In this document: positions 61,144 to 64,000 of the stretch, in pieces
Position numbering within the stretch: the stretch's first letter is position 1
Layout: each line of letters begins with the position of its first letter
Source of the DNA: Planococcus ruber
Lineage (GTDB): Bacteria > Bacillota > Bacilli > Bacillales_A > Planococcaceae
Assembly (NCBI RefSeq): GCF_022819085.1
Contig: NZ_JALHAG010000012.1
Span: forward strand, 248,001-312,000
Direction: 5' to 3'
Length of the DNA: 64,000 bases
Program-made: the position numbers and the translations under genes
The notes under the pieces: generated by a model
Seen by the model: only the letters and a program-made list of their open reading frames with translations
Told to the model about the DNA's origin: nothing
Database searches by the model: none

Positions 61144-62043
61144 ATGAATTACAAAAACGTAACAATAGCAGGAAGCGGTGTACTTGGAAGCCAGATCGCT
61201 TATCAAACGGCTTTTAAAGGGTTTGATGTGACTGTCTATGATATTAATGATGCCGCAATCGAAGCTTCGAAAGAAAGAATTGCTAAGCTTCAGGAAAATT
61301 ATAAAAAAGATTTGAGTGCAAGCGACGAAGAAGTGAAAGCCGCTTTTGAGCGCATGGCTTTCCATACTGATTTGGCAACAGCCGTGGCGGATGCAGATCT
61401 TGTCATCGAAGCAATTCCGGAAGTGGTTGCCATCAAAACCGAATTCTATACAAACTTAGGGAAAGTGGCACCGGAAAAAACGATTTTCGCCACAAACTCA
61501 TCAACATTATTGCCTAGCCAGTTTGCGGATGCAACTGGACGCCCTGAAAAATTCTTGGCGCTTCACTTTGCCAATACCATCTGGTTGAACAATACAGCAG
61601 AAATCATGAAGCATGCGGGAACCGATATGCAAGTGTTTGATGATGTGGTCGAATTTGCAAAAGCGATCGGCATGGTGGCATTGCCATTGCATAAAGAACA
61701 GCCAGGCTATATTTTGAATTCTTTGTTGGTGCCGCTGCTTGACGCAGCTGAATTGCTCTTAGTGAATGAAGTGTCAGATGCTGAAACGATCGATAAAACG
61801 TGGATGATTGCAACTAAAGCACCGATGGGTCCTTTTGCGATTTTAGACGTAGTCGGCATCAATACGGCTTACAATATTGTATCAGCGAAAGCTGAGGCAA
61901 CTGGCCGTGAAGATTACAAGAAGCTCGCTGCCATGCTGAAAACGGAGTACATTGACCAAGGCAAACTTGGAAAAGCAACCGGTGAAGGATTCTATAAATA
62001 CCCGAATCCAAATTATTTAAATCCGGATTTTTTGAGCAACTAA
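61144..62043 (+). CDS. 3-hydroxyacyl-CoA dehydrogenase-family enzyme
   Basis: A 299-aa protein with the NAD-binding motif GSGVLGSQIAYQTAF at about 9-23 and the catalytic His in LALHFANTIW near residue 137; the C-terminal domain closes with GKATGEGFYKYPNP. This is the single-domain 3-hydroxybutyryl/3-hydroxyacyl-CoA dehydrogenase fold (FadN/Hbd-like without hydratase part). It oxidises 3-hydroxyacyl-CoA to 3-ketoacyl-CoA with NAD, or runs in reverse. ATG 61144 has GAGGAGAATGG before it. No other beta-oxidation gene is adjacent. Confidence 0.88.
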   Translation: MNYKNVTIAGSGVLGSQIAYQTAFKGFDVTVYDINDAAIEASKERIAKLQENYKKDLSASDEEVKAAFERMAFHTDLATAVADADLVIEAIPEVVAIKTEFYTNLGKVAPEKTIFATNSSTLLPSQFADATGRPEKFLALHFANTIWLNNTAEIMKHAGTDMQVFDDVVEFAKAIGMVALPLHKEQPGYILNSLLVPLLDAAELLLVNEVSDAETIDKTWMIATKAPMGPFAILDVVGINTAYNIVSAKAEATGREDYKKLAAMLKTEYIDQGKLGKATGEGFYKYPNPNYLNPDFLSN

Positions 62044-62055
62044 AATCGATTTCAG

Positions 62056-62092
62056 AAAGCCATCGCCGGCACCTGCCGGCGGTGGCTTTTTC
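62056..62092 (+). terminator. Terminator of the hydroxyacyl-CoA dehydrogenase gene
   Basis: AAAGCCATCGCCGGC / GCCGGCGGTGGCTTT, a 15-bp GC-rich stem with one wobble pair and a 4-nt loop. Confidence 0.92.
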
Positions 62093-62393
62093 CTTTATTG
62101 GAGTGGGGGGTTCTGGTGCAATGTAATTGGGCTTGTTTTGGGGATATGTAGGAGAAAAGACGAGTGCATCACTGCACCGATTATTGGGTACATGCTGGCC
62201 GATATCAGCATCATGTGCGTTTATTGGTTTGTTATTAGAGGTTGAACTTTACAGGTCTAAAATAACGATGAATTTTTAGTGGATTATTGGATTTGTAAGT
62301 CGTTCAGCCTATATTCAGCGATGGGAATTTAAAGGTATATTAAATAGAGAAAGCATGCGCGCAGTGGAGTTCAGATAGGGGGGTCTGCCGTTT
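62093..62393 (+). other. Intergenic region upstream of the MEDS gene, no gene found
   Basis: About 300 bases with only short inverted repeats (GTGCA/TGCAC at 62164-62177 and TGCTG/CAGCA near 62194-62210). No frame has a ribosome site. It must contain the promoter of the MEDS-domain gene, but I could not choose one. Confidence 0.5.
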
Positions 62394-62957
62394 ATGAAAG
62401 AAGCAAATATGGAGTGGTTGAACCAAATCAGCGATTCCGCAAGCGCACATATATTTTACTGTTTCGATCAGCTGGAAGCATACATCGAAAATGCCATATC
62501 GTTCATCGCCAACGGCATCAAGCAGGACGAACGTGTTCTGTTTGTGGAAAATACGAGAATCTATCCAATGATCTTAACGAGGCTGCAAGACCAGTTGTCT
62601 GCAGAAGAATTGGCGGGAGTCCACTTTGTTAACAACTTCGATTTTTATTGGCGCAACGGGAATTTCCATCCTCCAACGATATTAGCCCATTTTAAGCAGG
62701 AAACGCATTCATTCACTAAAGAAAATCGGTCATTTAGAACATGGGGCCATATTGAATGGGGAAGCCAAGAGGACATTATCGCTGAAATTGAACTTTATGA
62801 AAAAAGTGTGGCGACTGTCGTGGAAGAGGAAGCGGCAATATCCGTCTGCGCATATGATGCATCACGCGTATCGGATGACTTAAAAGAACGGCTCATCAAC
62901 TGCCACAATTATTTGATGACCGATGATTCAATCACGTGCCTCACAATAAATAACTAA
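62394..62957 (+). CDS. MEDS-domain (DcmR-like) sensory protein
   Basis: A 187-aa protein consisting only of a MEDS domain: AHIFYCFDQLEAYIENAISFI at about 18-38 and the RIYPMILTRL block follow the family pattern, and the end carries SVCAYDASRVSDDLKERLI. MEDS is a small RecA-like sensory domain (named for methanogen/methylotroph DcmR) that usually sits in front of histidine kinases or in anti-sigma-related proteins. Here it stands alone, 105 nt before a response regulator. A role as signal input for that system is inference. AGGGGGGTCTG precedes the ATG at a long spacing. Confidence 0.82.
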   Translation: MKEANMEWLNQISDSASAHIFYCFDQLEAYIENAISFIANGIKQDERVLFVENTRIYPMILTRLQDQLSAEELAGVHFVNNFDFYWRNGNFHPPTILAHFKQETHSFTKENRSFRTWGHIEWGSQEDIIAEIELYEKSVATVVEEEAAISVCAYDASRVSDDLKERLINCHNYLMTDDSITCLTINN

Positions 62958-62993
62958 AGCGTTCCAGGGGAAGTTCTCTCTGGAACGCTTTTT
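62956..62993 (+). terminator. Terminator of the MEDS gene
   Basis: AAAGCGTTCCAG / CTGGAACGCTTT, a 12-bp stem with a 12-nt loop and T run. Confidence 0.9.
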
Positions 62994-63062
62994 GCTGTAC
63001 GTAAGAACTTCGGCTAAACTAGAAGGAGCATTGGGAATCTACTAAATGATTGGACTGAGAAT

Positions 63063-63752
63063 ATGTTTAAAATCATGATTGTTGAGGACGATTTGACGAT
63101 TGCAGGCGTTTTGAAAGAAGAATTGCAGAAATGGAATTACGAAGCCTTCCTTATAGAAGATTTCGGCAAAGTGATGGAGGAATTTGCTGAAAAAAATCCG
63201 CAGCTTGTGCTGATGGATATACAGCTGCCGAGTTTTAACGGCTATTATTGGTGCCAGGAAATCCGCAAAGTCTCGCAAGTGCCGATTATTTTCATTTCTT
63301 CACGCAACGAAAACATGGATATCGTCATGGCGATCCAGATGGGAGCGGATGATTTTATCAGCAAGCCGTTCGATCTGACAGTCGCGATTGCGAAAACCCA
63401 AGCGCTTCTCAGAAGAACGTATGATTTCAATGAAAGCGATAATTTCCTGAACTTTAATCGCACGGTCTTAAAACCTGCAGAATCGAAATTGTATTATGCC
63501 GAACAAGAAGTGGATTTGACCCGGACAGAATTGAGAATTTTGGAATTGCTGTTTTTGCATAAAGGCGATTATGTCGCAAGGGAAGAAATCATGGTCAAAT
63601 TGTGGGAAGATGAGTCATTTATCGATGACAACACCTTGGCTGTGAATGTGGCCAGACTCCGGAAGAAATTGGCGCAAGCAGGGCTTCCGGATTTGATAGT
63701 CACGAAAAAAGGAGTAGGCTATGCGCTCAATAAAGAGGCCGCCCATGCGTAG
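63063..63752 (+). CDS. OmpR-family response regulator, BceR-like
   Basis: A 229-aa regulator: receiver domain with phospho-Asp52 in LVLMDIQLP and the conserved Lys of SKPFD near 102, then a winged-helix DNA-binding domain (about 130-225; VDLTRTELRILELLFLHKGDYV and TKKGVGYAL). The receiver opening MFKIMIVEDDLTIAGVLKEELQKW is that of BceR/BraR-type regulators for peptide-antibiotic detoxification. It overlaps the kinase gene by 8 nt. The targets (usually BceAB transporters) are not in the window. The ribosome site is weak (GGACTGAGA). Confidence 0.88.
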   Translation: MFKIMIVEDDLTIAGVLKEELQKWNYEAFLIEDFGKVMEEFAEKNPQLVLMDIQLPSFNGYYWCQEIRKVSQVPIIFISSRNENMDIVMAIQMGADDFISKPFDLTVAIAKTQALLRRTYDFNESDNFLNFNRTVLKPAESKLYYAEQEVDLTRTELRILELLFLHKGDYVAREEIMVKLWEDESFIDDNTLAVNVARLRKKLAQAGLPDLIVTKKGVGYALNKEAAHA

Positions 63753-64000
63753 TTCTTCCAACCGGACCATCGCACGGAATTTCCTGTCAGCCATTCGCGG
63801 ACAATTGCTGGTCTTTTTTGGCACGGTTTTCGTTTTCGGACTCGTCTATGTGCTAGGGAAATTGCCATTCGGCCTTTTTCTGTACAGCGTGGAACTGTCG
63901 GCTTTTCTTTTGTGCATTTATTTGATCGTCCGCTATGTCCAATATGCAGGCCGCTACAGAACGATAGAAACGCTTCAGACAGCGGACCTGTCAAAAGGGA
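63745..64000 (+). CDS. BceS-like intramembrane-sensing histidine kinase, N-terminal part
   Basis: The frame opens with ATG 63745 (AAAGAGG six nt before) and runs off the end of the window after 85 residues. Two membrane segments (about 19-39 and 45-65) are separated by only a few residues (GKLPFG), so there is no extracellular sensor domain. This is the architecture of intramembrane-sensing kinases such as BceS, which sense through a BceAB-type transporter. The kinase core is beyond the window. Together with the overlapping regulator it is a two-component pair. Confidence 0.85.
   Translation, partial: MRSSSNRTIARNFLSAIRGQLLVFFGTVFVFGLVYVLGKLPFGLFLYSVELSAFLLCIYLIVRYVQYAGRYRTIETLQTADLSKG

Overview
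The window looks like a piece of chromosome from a low-to-mid GC Gram-positive of the order Bacillales, most probably Planococcaceae (Planococcus/Planomicrobium-like). The basis is AGGAGG-type ribosome binding sites before nearly every gene, frequent GTG/TTG starts, an LTA-synthase-type enzyme, a class F sortase, a pspA-ydjGHI operon in Bacillus subtilis order, sigma-B-type promoters, CcpA (cre) sites and a BceRS-type two-component system. The genus is an inference from gene content. I found no rRNA, tRNA, CRISPR array, insertion sequence, prophage or replication origin. Genes are dense, on both strands, and mostly in short operons closed by strong hairpin terminators.

Layout. 0-5.5 kb: tail of an MDR oxidoreductase, then a very large Upf1/DNA2-type SF1 helicase carrying a coiled-coil insertion, with a winged-helix partner 4 nt behind it. 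5.5-13 kb: a YfmJ-like oxidoreductase, a wall-anchored DUF4397 protein with its own class F sortase, a GNAT acetyltransferase, a 14-TM drug exporter, and an ECF sigma factor overlapping a DUF4179 regulator. 13-20.7 kb: LTA-synthase-family enzyme, a highly folded non-coding element, a ZIP metal transporter, ribokinase, a VOC protein and a BCCT osmolyte transporter. 20.8-25.4 kb: the envelope-stress operon pspA-ydjG-ydjH-ydjI plus a methyltransferase. 25.4-29.2 kb: YitT protein, a 32-aa membrane peptide, and a galactitol-type PTS (IIA-IIC-IIB) under a promoter with an internal cre site. 29.2-33.6 kb (minus strand): dipeptidase, DUF819 permease and XRE-cupin regulator, followed by a YjiH permease. 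33.6-39 kb: a general-stress flavin-fold protein with a textbook sigma-B promoter, NADP-glutamate dehydrogenase, and a GH16 glucanase with a processive GT2 synthase. 39-48.8 kb: Bcr/CflA exporter, Abi (HEPN) protein, DUF1697, uracil-type DNA glycosylase, TDT transporter, SDR, a VWA lipoprotein, VOC, an AraC/GyrI regulator and a BsuPI lipoprotein. 48.8-56.2 kb: small membrane peptide, YdcF, SDR, ABC exporter, cytosolic 5'-nucleotidase, aminotransferase and class I aldolase. 56.4-64 kb: a cre-controlled sugar porter with an unusual hairpin in its ribosome binding region, VOC, a membrane protein, a second paralogous SDR, a 3-hydroxyacyl-CoA dehydrogenase, a MEDS-domain protein and the start of a BceRS-like two-component system.

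How the genes fit together. The recurrent theme is envelope and general stress: sigma-B-like promoters (one excellent, several weaker) precede the pyridoxamine-oxidase-like stress protein, the psp operon, the DUF4397/sortase pair and two SDR genes. The second theme is sugar use under catabolite control, with cre sites before the PTS and the sugar porter. The observations I consider most worth following are the folded intergenic element at 15373-15473, the Shine-Dalgarno/hairpin/start arrangement at 56426-56469, the GH16-GT2 polysaccharide pair, the helicase/winged-helix pair and the probable relic of a macrolide phosphotransferase at 45072.
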